Shown here: positions 5,680 through 11,199 of the stretch, piece by piece
Position numbering within the stretch: the first letter of the stretch is position 1
How the letters are laid out: each line of letters starts with the position of its first letter
Source of the DNA: Deltaproteobacteria bacterium
GTDB lineage: Bacteria; Desulfobacterota; DSM-4660; Desulfatiglandales; HGW-15
Direction: 5' to 3'
Assembly (NCBI GenBank): GCA_019308985.1
Contig: JAFDHB010000178.1
Coordinates: forward strand, 1-12,627
DNA: 12,627 nucleotides
Notes under the pieces: generated by a model
What the model saw: only the letters and a program-made list of their open reading frames with translations
Told to the model about the DNA's origin: nothing
Databases searched by the model: none
Program-made: the position numbers and the translations under genes

Positions 5680-5869
5680 AAAGGAAGATCTCCCTGACCT
5701 CTTCCCTAATTCTCTTCTCAGACCAGTTCGGGTGTTGAGCCCTTAGGCCAGATGCTTTTAGCTCTCGGGCAGAATGGTAAAGGTTTGCCGCAATCCTCAG
5801 CTTCTGTTCCGCCGTCATGTTTTGGTAAATGCGTTTTTGTTCAGGATGAAGCATGTGGGTTTGGTTCAT
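5666..5869 (-). CDS. Small helical partner of the nucleotidyltransferase
   Basis: A 67-residue, basic, all-helical protein: MTAEQKLRIAANLYHSAREL, then KASGLRAQHPNWSEKRIREE and VREIFLYART. I recognise the pattern 'EQ-LRIA-x-LY-SARELKA-x-LR-x-QHP-WSE-x-x-I-x-x-EVR-x-IFLYART' as a recurrent small protein encoded just before this type of nucleotidyltransferase in many environmental bacteria; it has no established function. It precedes and overlaps that gene by 14 bp, in the usual antitoxin position. The start at 5869 has no good ribosome site; internal Met codons (residues 6 and 18) are alternatives. No promoter is evident in 5870-6010. Confidence 0.72.
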   Translation of the reverse strand: MNQTHMLHPEQKRIYQNMTAEQKLRIAANLYHSARELKASGLRAQHPNWSEKRIREEVREIFLYART

Positions 5870-6010
5870 AAGTCTGCGGGAAAAGCGAGTGACAACTCAC
5901 GAGAGACTAGATACAAGTACCGAAACTTGGCTTGGTGTCTTTGACATGGCAATTGTTGGTTACCCTGTGCAAAGCGCTCGACAGTTCAGTGGGCCCTGTG
6001 AGCAAAAGGA

Positions 6011-6616
6011 TTAGATGATTTTCTTTTCCTCGATCAATGCCAATATTCGTTTTGCGGCTCCAACGGGGTCTTCGAGGTCCGAGCGGATAACAAGATCTGC
6101 ATTTTCTGGTGGCTCGTAGGGCCCTGAGATGCCAGTGAACTCCTTGATGATTCCTGTCTTTGCCTTTTGATATATGCCTTTGGGGTCACGGGAAGCACAC
6201 ACATCCACAGGACAGTCCACATGGACTTCAAAGAAGCGATCAGGTCCGACAAGGTCCCGGATTCTCTGCCTGTCCTTCCGGTAAGGGGAAATAAACGCGG
6301 TTAGGGCGATGATGCCGGCATCCACGAAGAGTTTGACCATCTCGCCAATTCTTCGGATGTTTTCCGTGCGGTCTTCAGGGGTGAAGCCCAGGTCGCAGCA
6401 CAGGCCGTGGCGGACGTTGTCGCCGTCAAAGACGTAGGTGGAACAGCCCCGCTCGTAGAGCATCTTCTCCAGGTGTTGGGCAATGGTTGATTTGCCGGAG
6501 GCGGAGAGACCGGTAAACCAAACTACAGCACCCTTGTGGCCATGGAGTTTTTCTCGGTCCTCACGGGTTATGTAGCCGTCATGCCAGGATAGGTGGTTGG
6601 GGGTATCTTGGGGCAT
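6011..6616 (-). CDS. cysC: Adenylyl-sulfate (APS) kinase
   Basis: A 201-residue cytoplasmic kinase that makes PAPS from APS and ATP. Visible motifs: Walker A GLSASGKST (36-44), DGDNVRHGL (64-72), the APS-binding loop FISPYRKDR (108-116) with S110 at the position of the known active-site serine, and RDPKGIYQKA with FTGISGPYEPP towards the C-terminus. The length and N-terminus (NHLSWHDGYITREDREKLHG) match stand-alone CysC. The start lacks a ribosome site because the sequence just upstream is repeat-derived (CTGAACAGACC). No ATP sulfurylase or PAPS reductase is near. PAPS made here might serve sulfation of surface polysaccharide, since EPS-type regulators lie in the same region; that link is inference. 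It is the only clear metabolic gene of the window. Confidence 0.96.
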   Translation of the reverse strand: MPQDTPNHLSWHDGYITREDREKLHGHKGAVVWFTGLSASGKSTIAQHLEKMLYERGCSTYVFDGDNVRHGLCCDLGFTPEDRTENIRRIGEMVKLFVDAGIIALTAFISPYRKDRQRIRDLVGPDRFFEVHVDCPVDVCASRDPKGIYQKAKTGIIKEFTGISGPYEPPENADLVIRSDLEDPVGAAKRILALIEEKKII

Positions 6617-6660
6617 TTGGTCTGTTCAGTCAGCCGTCAAAGGCGGCATTCGAAATTCGT

Positions 6661-6714
6661 GATTCAACGTTCAAGGTTGAGAATTCAAAATTCAAGGTTC
6701 AAGGTTCGAGGTTG
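6661..6714. repeat. ATTCAAGGTTC-type microrepeats
   Basis: Between the APS kinase and the next module the sequence is a run of degenerate 7-8 bp copies: TTCAACGTTCAAGGTTGAG, AATTCAAAATTCAAGGTTC, AAGGTTCGAGGTTG. A related run of TTTTGAAT copies occurs at 10885-10940. Such heptamer-like arrays are known in cyanobacteria and other genomes as short tandemly repeated elements. No coding role. Confidence 0.65.
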
Positions 6715-6733
6715 GCATTGGCCCTTTATCTTT

Positions 6734-7126
6734 TCAAAGTCTACTGTCCGAAGCAGAACCATTTATCGGCAACGACCGAATGCGTATCCTGTTTTCCTCG
6801 AAGACGGCTATACAACCCTCTTCCAAATCCCTCTTAATTGCTTGCAGGTTGGAAAGGAGTAAGGCTAGCTGGTCTTCGGGTCTTCGCTCAGTGCCTCGTC
6901 TAAACAAGACAACAGAAGGCTTCCTCTCCTGTCTCATCGCCAATAACATCCCGAAATCAGTGTCAGCCGAGATCAAAGCCCTTTCCTCTTCAGCAGCCTT
7001 GGCAAACACTTGCCTATCTTTGGCAGATTGTAAATCGTAATCTCTCACATGGACCGCGTCATGACCCGCATCTGCAAGACCTCTTGCTACCCTCGGAGAG
7101 AGGGCGTTATCTACCAAGAATCTCAT
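6734..7126 (-). CDS. DUF5615 PIN-like toxin (second pair)
   Basis: A 130-residue DUF5615 protein, distinct in sequence from the copy at 588-965. Motifs: [20 protein letters not shown] with D6, [16 protein letters not shown] with D37, and [12 protein letters not shown] with D55/D57, then [10 protein letters not shown] and the C-terminal strand [13 protein letters not shown]. The first site residue is followed by Asn (DN) rather than Glu, as is common in this subgroup. It starts within the stop of the DUF433 gene (4-bp ATGA overlap). Predicted toxin nuclease; the acidic cluster is intact. A short extra tail ([11 protein letters not shown]) follows the last strand. Confidence 0.88.
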   Translation of the reverse strand: MRFLVDNALSPRVARGLADAGHDAVHVRDYDLQSAKDRQVFAKAAEEERALISADTDFGMLLAMRQERKPSVVLFRRGTERRPEDQLALLLSNLQAIKRDLEEGCIAVFEENRIRIRSLPINGSASDSRL

Positions 7127-7353
7127 ACCGCTTTTAGCAATGGAAGCTCGCGCTCCCGCACCGCCTCAGCAGCATATCGCAAAGCCTCACGAATGTCTTC
7201 GGGTTCCAAGTCAGGATATGCATTCAGGATCTCTTCTTCGGTCATGCCTTCGGACATCATACCCACCACCGTTGCAACGGGGATTCTTAATCCTCGTATA
7301 CACGGGACTCCATCCATCTGCTTAGCGTCAACTGTAATTCTCGTAAATTTCAT
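7123..7353 (-). CDS. DUF433 antitoxin (second pair)
   Basis: A 76-residue DUF433 protein: [20 protein letters not shown], then [40 protein letters not shown]. The [16 protein letters not shown] segment is the family's helix-turn-helix-like region. The start at 7353 has GAGGAG five bases upstream, the clearest ribosome site of the window. It forms a coupled operon with the DUF5615 gene. No good promoter could be placed in 7354-7619, which holds microrepeats and no gene. Confidence 0.88.
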   Translation of the reverse strand: MKFTRITVDAKQMDGVPCIRGLRIPVATVVGMMSEGMTEEEILNAYPDLEPEDIREALRYAAEAVRERELPLLKAV

Positions 7354-7454
7354 GTTATCTCCTCGTTTCTTGTCTCACACGCCTGCCTCTCTCACCCCTC
7401 CGTGCTTCCCCCCGACTCTGCTCAGGGTCACGGGCTCCCGGTCCGGAGGGATAA

Positions 7455-7482
7455 GAGAGTGAGCAGTGAGCAGTAAGCAGAA
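7455..7482. repeat. GTGAGCA/GTAAGCA 7-bp microrepeats
   Basis: Four consecutive imperfect heptamers (GTGAGCAGTGAGCAGTAAGC, then AGAAGG) followed by AGGAGATACCA. The same array with similar flanking sequence occurs at 11200-11231 and, inverted, at 12495-12548. Confidence 0.7.
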
Positions 7483-7619
7483 GGATAAGGAGATACCACT
7501 GATAAGCAACTAGAGGCGATTGAGAATATAGCTCCGCTCCTTCGGTCACAGGGGGAAAATTCTGTAACCGGCTTATATCACAAGGGTTTTTGTGGATGGT
7601 TGACACGTTAGCGGGGACC

Positions 7620-8106
7620 TCAGGATATCCCGTCCAGGACCTCCCGCACTTCCTCTGGTGAGATATCCTTTGCCTCTCCTCTCTCTATTTCCTGGGACAA
7701 CGCCTTGATCTGTTTCTTGATCTCCTCGTACTCCCTTATCTTACGCTTCAGAAAACTCGAGGTAACAGGAGCTTTCTCCTCCAATCCCCTGCGTGTCAGG
7801 AGATACATATACTTGGTCTTGATCTTGGAATCTTTAAAGCGGTGAACCCCACGCGTAATCGTGTCATATTCTGGAGGCATTTTGTGCTCGTATTGACAAA
7901 GACCTGAACAACGTTCGCCTAATCACCAGGAATGACGCCAAAGGGTAAATCTTTACGAACCCCCTTTTTGCCAGCTCGGAAAGGCAGTAATTGAGTTTGC
8001 CCAGGCTGATGCCCATGGGCCTGGACATCTCCCTCTGGGTGAGGGAGGAATCCTCGCTCAGGATCTTGAGGAGGCGGTAGCGGATTTCATATTCGCAGCT
8101 GTTCAT
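7620..8106 (-). pseudogene. EPS-associated MarR-type regulator, interrupted
   Basis: The N-terminal half is in one frame (8106 down to about 7948): CEYEIRYRLLKILSEDSSLT, then QREMSRPMGISLGKLNYCLS and ELAKRGFVKI, a winged helix-turn-helix. The C-terminal half is in another frame (about 7841 to 7620): RFKDSKIKTKYMYLLTRRGL, then EEKAPVTSSFLKRKIREYEE and a Glu-rich helix. In intact relatives FVKI is followed directly by a segment like RFKDSK, so about 106 bp (7842-7947) are extra and shift the frame. Each half is well conserved, so the damage is recent. The insert has no clear inverted ends or target duplication. The N-terminal half could still be made as an 80-residue DNA-binding peptide. Confidence 0.82.
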
Positions 8107-8144
8107 GACATGAACGTTTTAACTGTATTGGGATTGGATGTCAA
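8101..8144 (-). promoter_or_regulatory. Promoter and perfect palindrome of the MarR-type gene
   Basis: Minus-strand TTGACA (8139-8144) and TAAAAC (8116-8121) are 17 bp apart. Directly after the -10 lies a perfect 7-1-7 palindrome, GTTCATG-A-CATGAAC (8101-8115), covering the predicted transcription start and the ATG at 8106. This looks like an autoregulatory operator for a winged-helix regulator. The message would be leaderless or nearly so, as no ribosome site precedes the ATG. Confidence 0.6.
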
Positions 8145-8163
8145 GGGGATAGTGGAGCCCTCT

Positions 8164-8299
8164 GGCACCCCGGTTGAACACCCAGGGGGTTCCCTGTTCA
8201 ACGGGGCAAGCGGATTTTTGGGGCACCGGGATTGGGGCTTCCGTCTTCGCTTCCGGCTACGCCGCGACAAGCCCGAATCGCAGCTGCACCGCATCCCGC
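8164..8299. repeat. Structured dispersed repeat, copy 2, with complete end palindrome
   Basis: 8164-8208 is a 45-bp palindrome: GGCACCCCGGTTGAACACCC at the left and TGTTCAACGGGGCA at the right, a 12-bp stem with one bulged G. It is followed by AAGCGGATT and a second hairpin in which ATTGGGGCTT (8231-8240) pairs with AAGCCCGAAT (8269-8278), one mismatch, around CCGTCTTCGCTTCCGGCTAC. The same block order occurs at 4885-4998, and the first palindrome, with a damaged right arm, at 11396-11441. After it, GATCGCAATAAGATGCTGCT (8317-8336) belongs to another palindromic family seen at 12403-12456. Confidence 0.7.
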
Positions 8300-8365
8300 C
8301 AAAAGGCGGGAAAAAGGATCGCAATAAGATGCTGCTCCCCCGGAGAGAGTTCACGGTTGAAAGTT

Positions 8366-8668
8366 GATGAACTCGTAAAAAGACAAAATTGGGATGGCAA
8401 AACAAAAAGCTTCAAGTAAGTCTTCAAGTTGAGCTTGCGAAATCCGGCTGAGCAGGAGCGCGCGAATCTCGTGTGACGAGGCGTACTTGGCGTACGCCGC
8501 AATCATTTACCCCGTTAAATAACTCTGAATTCACAACTATTGAACGCACGATGTTCTCTGACGGTTCCAGGCCTTTGATTCAATGCAGAAAATGCCCATT
8601 TAAAAATGCCCATTTAACGGGGCAGGGATGAAGCGCAACGCAGAAATTGGACTTTTTACGAAGCCATC
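8366..8668. mobile_element. Possible MITE-like element with nested inverted repeats
   Basis: The outer ends are inverted copies: GATGAACTCGTAAAAAGA at 8366-8383 and, on the minus strand, GATGGCTTCGTAAAAAGT at 8668-8651 (14 of 18 match, core TCGTAAAAAG perfect). Inside are a perfect 11-bp inverted pair, CCCCGTTAAAT (8510-8520) and ATTTAACGGGG (8612-8622), a hairpin GGCGTAC-TTGGC-GTACGCC (8480-8498) and a 14-bp-period direct repeat of AATGCCCATTTAA (8591-8617). There is no coding frame I can support in 8107-8696. No target-site duplication was found, so mobility is inference; it may instead be a stack of older repeats. Confidence 0.42.
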
Positions 8669-8696
8669 AAGCATAGAAGCTGAAAGGCGAATGCAC

Positions 8697-9152
8697 TCAG
8701 GATGGTGATTCCTTGAGACAATCTTCATACCCGACCAACGCTGGAAAATATTTAGTATATATACCTCTGTCTCTAGTCAGAATGGCACTGCATCTGGCAG
8801 AAGCGAACCCTCCAATATAAAAATCTGACAAGAAATGCTTTCTTGGATTCAGCTTGTGGCCACATTCAGGGCATTTTACTTTTGTTTTTCGCTTCAAATA
8901 TCTCATCCATGCTTGTGCAGCGGCAATAACAGAATCAAGGTCCAGGGGTTCTATCGCAATTTTGTGTTCCTCTAAAAACTCGCCCAATTGCCTCGCCTTT
9001 CCTTTAAATTGGGGCATAAGTTCAGCAAACACCACCGATGGTGCAACCAGATTCTCTTTTCTTGCGAGAGCAGCATATAACTTGTCCTGAAAGTTCCTGA
9101 ATTCGTCTTTCAAAATATCAAGCAGGATGGGCGTATCTACGCAGACTCTCAA
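8697..9152 (-). CDS. PIN-domain toxin with Cys/His insertion (VapC-like)
   Basis: A 151-residue PIN protein. Site residues: D6 in VCVDTPILLDIL, E44 in VVFAELMPQF, D110 in HFLSDFYIGGFA and D128 in AILTRDRGIYTKYFP. Before D110 is an insertion, CPECGHKLNPRKH (94-106), with C94, C97, H99 and H106 placed like a small zinc-binding knuckle. A Cys/His segment at this place followed by ADF/SDF and LTRDRG-x-Y-x-x-YFP is typical of one VapC subgroup paired with AbrB antitoxins. The start is TTG 9152, overlapping the antitoxin's TGA (TTGA). Zinc binding is inference. Confidence 0.87.
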   Translation of the reverse strand: MRVCVDTPILLDILKDEFRNFQDKLYAALARKENLVAPSVVFAELMPQFKGKARQLGEFLEEHKIAIEPLDLDSVIAAAQAWMRYLKRKTKVKCPECGHKLNPRKHFLSDFYIGGFASARCSAILTRDRGIYTKYFPALVGYEDCLKESPS

Positions 9153-9370
9153 TTTACTTTGCCCCTAACTTCGTCCATATATTCCATTGTTTTTCGTCCA
9201 CCCCTGAACCTTCCACGCCACTTCCTCTTAATCGTTTCGATCGGATCAACAACAAGAACATATTTTTCCCCTTCCTTTGTAATATCGACTTCAGTTCCAG
9301 GAACGATACCCATTTCCTTTCTAATCTTTACAGGTATGGTAACCTGATATTTGGCAGTTACTCTGGACAA
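9149..9370 (-). CDS. AbrB/MazE-type antitoxin (VapB-like)
   Basis: A 73-residue protein with a swapped-hairpin AbrB domain: SRVTAKYQVTIPVKIRKEMG, then IVPGTEVDITKEGEKYVLVV; the tail KRKWRGRFRGGRKTMEYMDE is basic and likely binds the toxin. I start it at TTG 9370, seven bases after GGAGGT (9378-9383), which gives the usual beginning M-S-R-V-T-x-K-Y-Q-V-T-I-P; the GTG at 9379 lies on the ribosome site itself. It is the first gene of an operon behind a promoter with two GGTATACC sites. Expected to neutralise the PIN toxin and repress the operon. Confidence 0.88.
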   Translation of the reverse strand: MSRVTAKYQVTIPVKIRKEMGIVPGTEVDITKEGEKYVLVVDPIETIKRKWRGRFRGGRKTMEYMDEVRGKVN

Positions 9371-9386
9371 TTCCCTCACCTCCCCT

Positions 9387-9437
9387 GGTATACCTTTTAT
9401 AGATATAAGGTATACCTAATGCGTGACCGCTTGTCAA
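9387..9437 (-). promoter_or_regulatory. Promoter with two GGTATACC operator sites
   Basis: Minus-strand TTGACA (9432-9437) is followed after 17 bp by TATACC (9409-9414). Two identical 8-bp palindromes, GGTATACC at 9387-9394 and 9409-9416, sit 22 bp apart (two helical turns). One overlaps the -10 and the other the early transcribed region just before the ribosome site. The arrangement fits cooperative autorepression by the AbrB-type antitoxin alone or with its toxin. The rest of 9438-9684 shows no gene; a 7-bp-stem hairpin with a 10-base loop is at 9583-9606. Confidence 0.65.
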
Positions 9438-9684
9438 TTCTTTTTCCCGGATATTTTTTCATAATCCCACTGTAATGTGAATAATAGTCATTATCGGTTT
9501 TAGGAACATACTCGTTCTCAATTTCAATCATTATAGACAAAGACGGCAAGCGAGCGCAGAGCACATGCCAGGAATTCTTTGTCAGAGACTAGGTGAAGCG
9601 TCTCTGGCACAGACAGTTTTCTTTGAATCGTAAAAATTGCAATTTCCCGCAGTTTCTTGCTTGGGCCTCCCCGGGAACATGGTC

Positions 9685-10764
9685 CTAACGGTTTTCTTCC
9701 TGGCCTGCGCTGCCTGGAGGAGATGTTACTGGAACGGAGATAACCTCTCTTTTAGCGGCGGCAACCGCACGGTTGGCGATATCTTGTACTTTCTCATATG
9801 CCTTTTCATGTTTTCGGGAAAGTTCAGTAATCTGTGCTGCCTGTGTGTCGACAAGTTTTTCTAGAGATTCGATTTTACTGACCAGCACGTTCTTTTCCCC
9901 TTCAAACTTTGCTTCCAAAAGTGCCCGGGTCTTTTGAAAGTCGCTGGTCAGTCTTTCCGTATTGGCATCTACCGCCTCCTTTACTTTGGTTGCAATTTTC
10001 TCGGGGAATGTTTTGACTTCTTCTCGAAGCTCCGCTATCTCCTGTTCCTGTTTAGCAATCGTGTCCTCACGTGAGTCTAGCTCTGCTTTTCGTTGTTGGA
10101 ACTCCTGTTCAAAATCCTTCCGCTTCTGTTCGATTTCTTTTTCTATGGCCCGCAGCTCATCTTCAAGGGAGTTTCTGCGCTGTTCTTTTTCACGAGCAAA
10201 AGCATATTCAAATTCTTCTCTTGCCCTCTGTCGTTGTCTTTTTAACAGATCTTCACGTTCTTTCTCTTCTTCCTCTCTTTGCTCTTTTTCCTTCTCCCAT
10301 TTGGCCCTGGCTTCCCGCATCTCTTCTTCAAGAGCGGTGCGCTTGCTTTCCATTTCCTGCTCAAACTTCTGCCTTTTAGCCTGTTGGGCCTCAATCAGGG
10401 CGGCCAGGTCAGAGGCGGCTGTTTCCACCTCGTAGATGGTCTTCAGCTCCTCCTGCTTAGCCCTGACGGCAGACTGGATCTTGCGATAGGTATCGATTTC
10501 CTTTTCGAATCGATCCGCCAGGTCTGCCAGCTCTTTACTGAAAGTGCCTCTTAGCTCGTGCAGCCGCTGTAAAGGGTCCTGGGTAGCTTCGGCCTCAGCA
10601 GCGGCGGCAGCCAACTGCTTTTCCATCTGCTTCCTGGCTTTCTGTGCATCCATGAGCTCTTTTTCCCGCATCTTGAGCTGACTTTTGATAGCCTGGTAGG
10701 CCTCGAGCATCTCCTTTTTCGTGTTAGCCATGGTTACTTGCGTGATATCGGTCGAATCATTCAT
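9685..10764 (-). CDS. Long coiled-coil protein of unknown function
   Basis: A 359-residue, highly charged protein, helical almost throughout. Residues about 14-60 begin a coiled coil (ANTKKEMLEAYQAIKSQLKM), an Ala-rich stretch AAAAAEAEA follows, and 145-250 is Glu/Lys/Arg-rich (EKEKEQREEEEKEREDLLKR and similar). A helical part with TFPEKIATKVKEAVDANTER and a short disordered tail (VPVTSPPGSAGQEENR) end it. There is no signal peptide, membrane segment or enzymatic motif. The start ATG has AAGGA eight bases upstream. It stands alone between modules, not coupled to any partner. I do not know its function; a structural, scaffold or chromosome-associated role is possible, but the sequence does not show which. 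Confidence 0.85.
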   Translation of the reverse strand: MNDSTDITQVTMANTKKEMLEAYQAIKSQLKMREKELMDAQKARKQMEKQLAAAAAEAEATQDPLQRLHELRGTFSKELADLADRFEKEIDTYRKIQSAVRAKQEELKTIYEVETAASDLAALIEAQQAKRQKFEQEMESKRTALEEEMREARAKWEKEKEQREEEEKEREDLLKRQRQRAREEFEYAFAREKEQRRNSLEDELRAIEKEIEQKRKDFEQEFQQRKAELDSREDTIAKQEQEIAELREEVKTFPEKIATKVKEAVDANTERLTSDFQKTRALLEAKFEGEKNVLVSKIESLEKLVDTQAAQITELSRKHEKAYEKVQDIANRAVAAAKREVISVPVTSPPGSAGQEENR

Positions 10765-10802
10765 GGTATTTATCCTTCCTTCCCGTGCAATTTGGTTGTG
10801 TT

Positions 10803-10821
10803 GGGGTCGACCCCCGACCCC
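10803..10821. other. GC-rich hairpin upstream of the coiled-coil gene
   Basis: GGGGTCG-ACCCC-CGACCCC forms a 7-bp stem (and contains the 12-bp palindrome GGGGTCGACCCC). On the plus strand it is followed by TTTTGTT, which resembles a terminator, but no plus-strand gene precedes it. A second small inverted repeat, TCCCC-AGT-GGGGGA, follows. It more likely belongs to the dispersed palindromes, lying in the leader region of the minus-strand gene at 10764. Confidence 0.35.
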
Positions 10822-10884
10822 TTTTGTTCCCCAGTGGGGGACGTTCGTGCAGAGCGTGCATAATAGTATTTGCTCTTCGTGAAG

Positions 10885-10940
10885 TTTTGAATGCTGAGTG
10901 CCTAATTTTGAATGAGAAATATTAATTTTGAGTTTTGAAT
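10885..10940. repeat. TTTTGAAT microrepeats
   Basis: Three TTTTGAAT copies (10885, 10906, 10933) with near copies between them (TAATTTTGAG). They resemble, in inverted sense, the ATTCAAAATTC repeats at 6661-6714, and end next to the stop of the four-helix bundle remnant. Confidence 0.5.
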
Positions 10941-10942
10941 GG

Positions 10943-11122
10943 TTAACCAGCTTGTGCTGTCTTTACTATCGATGTGAGTATTCTAATGAGCTCTTCGCAG
11001 TCTTTCAATGCGCGGGCAAAATCAATACCATTGAAGAGATTGCTATCTCTGAGCAGCCGCAACCAATAGTGGGTTTCGCGAGCTTCTTTGGATGAAATCG
11101 ACGAGACATTTGGAAAACTCAT
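10943..11122 (-). pseudogene. C-terminal remnant of a four-helix bundle protein
   Basis: The last 50 residues (SSKEARETHYWLRLLRDSNL, then a helix DFARALKDCEELIRILTSIV and KTAQAG) match helices 3-4 of the four-helix bundle family, with the diagnostic KEA-x-ETHYWLRLL motif. The first two helices (the region with SGTSIGANV or similar) are missing. Upstream the open frame runs on to 11455, but there it is translated repeats: QLLERGN-x-VAV twice, then N-R-P repeats. An ATG at 11122 would give a 59-residue protein; no ribosome site supports it. The subgroup differs from the copy at 1410-1745. Seen: a sharp junction between gene and repeat near 11125. Confidence 0.72.
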
Positions 11123-11130
11123 TTTGGGGA

Positions 11131-11196
11131 CAGCAACACGGTTGCCTCGCTCCAAAAGTTGGACGGCAACATGGTTGCCTCGCTCCAAAAGTTGAT
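11131..11196. repeat. Tandem 33-bp palindromic repeat, two units
   Basis: Units start at 11131 and 11164: CAGCAACACGGTTGCCTCGC and CGGCAACATGGTTGCCTCGC, each followed by TCCAAAAGTTG. The core GGCAAC-ATG-GTTGCC is an inverted repeat with 6-bp arms. Related single units are at 12403-12428 (GCAACAACATGTTGCTCCTA), 12436-12456 (CGCGGCAAGATGCCGCTCCC) and 8317-8340, so this is a dispersed REP-like family ending in GCTCC. Confidence 0.75.
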
Positions 11197-11199
11197 GGG

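Noticed and set aside
7355..7606. Minus-strand frame between the DUF433 gene and the MarR pseudogene
   Set aside because: It runs through heptamer repeats and has no ribosome site or family likeness.
7620..8106. Programmed frameshift joining the two MarR halves
   Set aside because: About 106 extra bases with stop codons separate the conserved halves and there is no slippery site at the junction; an insertion explains it better.
8510..8622. Integron attC-like boxes (GTTAAAT and ATTTAAC fit GTTRRRY and RYYYAAC)
   Set aside because: The boxes are in the reverse order of an attC site, both are simply arms of the CCCCGTTAAAT palindrome, they do not recur after each gene, and no integrase is present.
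9583..9606. Terminator for the coiled-coil gene
   Set aside because: CAGAGAC/GTCTCTG can form a 7-bp stem, but there is no T-run after it on the minus strand.
9962..10435. Plus-strand Ser-rich open frame
   Set aside because: It is the antisense of the Glu/Lys/Arg-rich coiled-coil gene; its composition follows from that gene's codons.
10803..10827. Plus-strand intrinsic terminator (hairpin and TTTTGTT)
   Set aside because: There is no plus-strand gene upstream, and the hairpin fits the palindromic repeats of the region.
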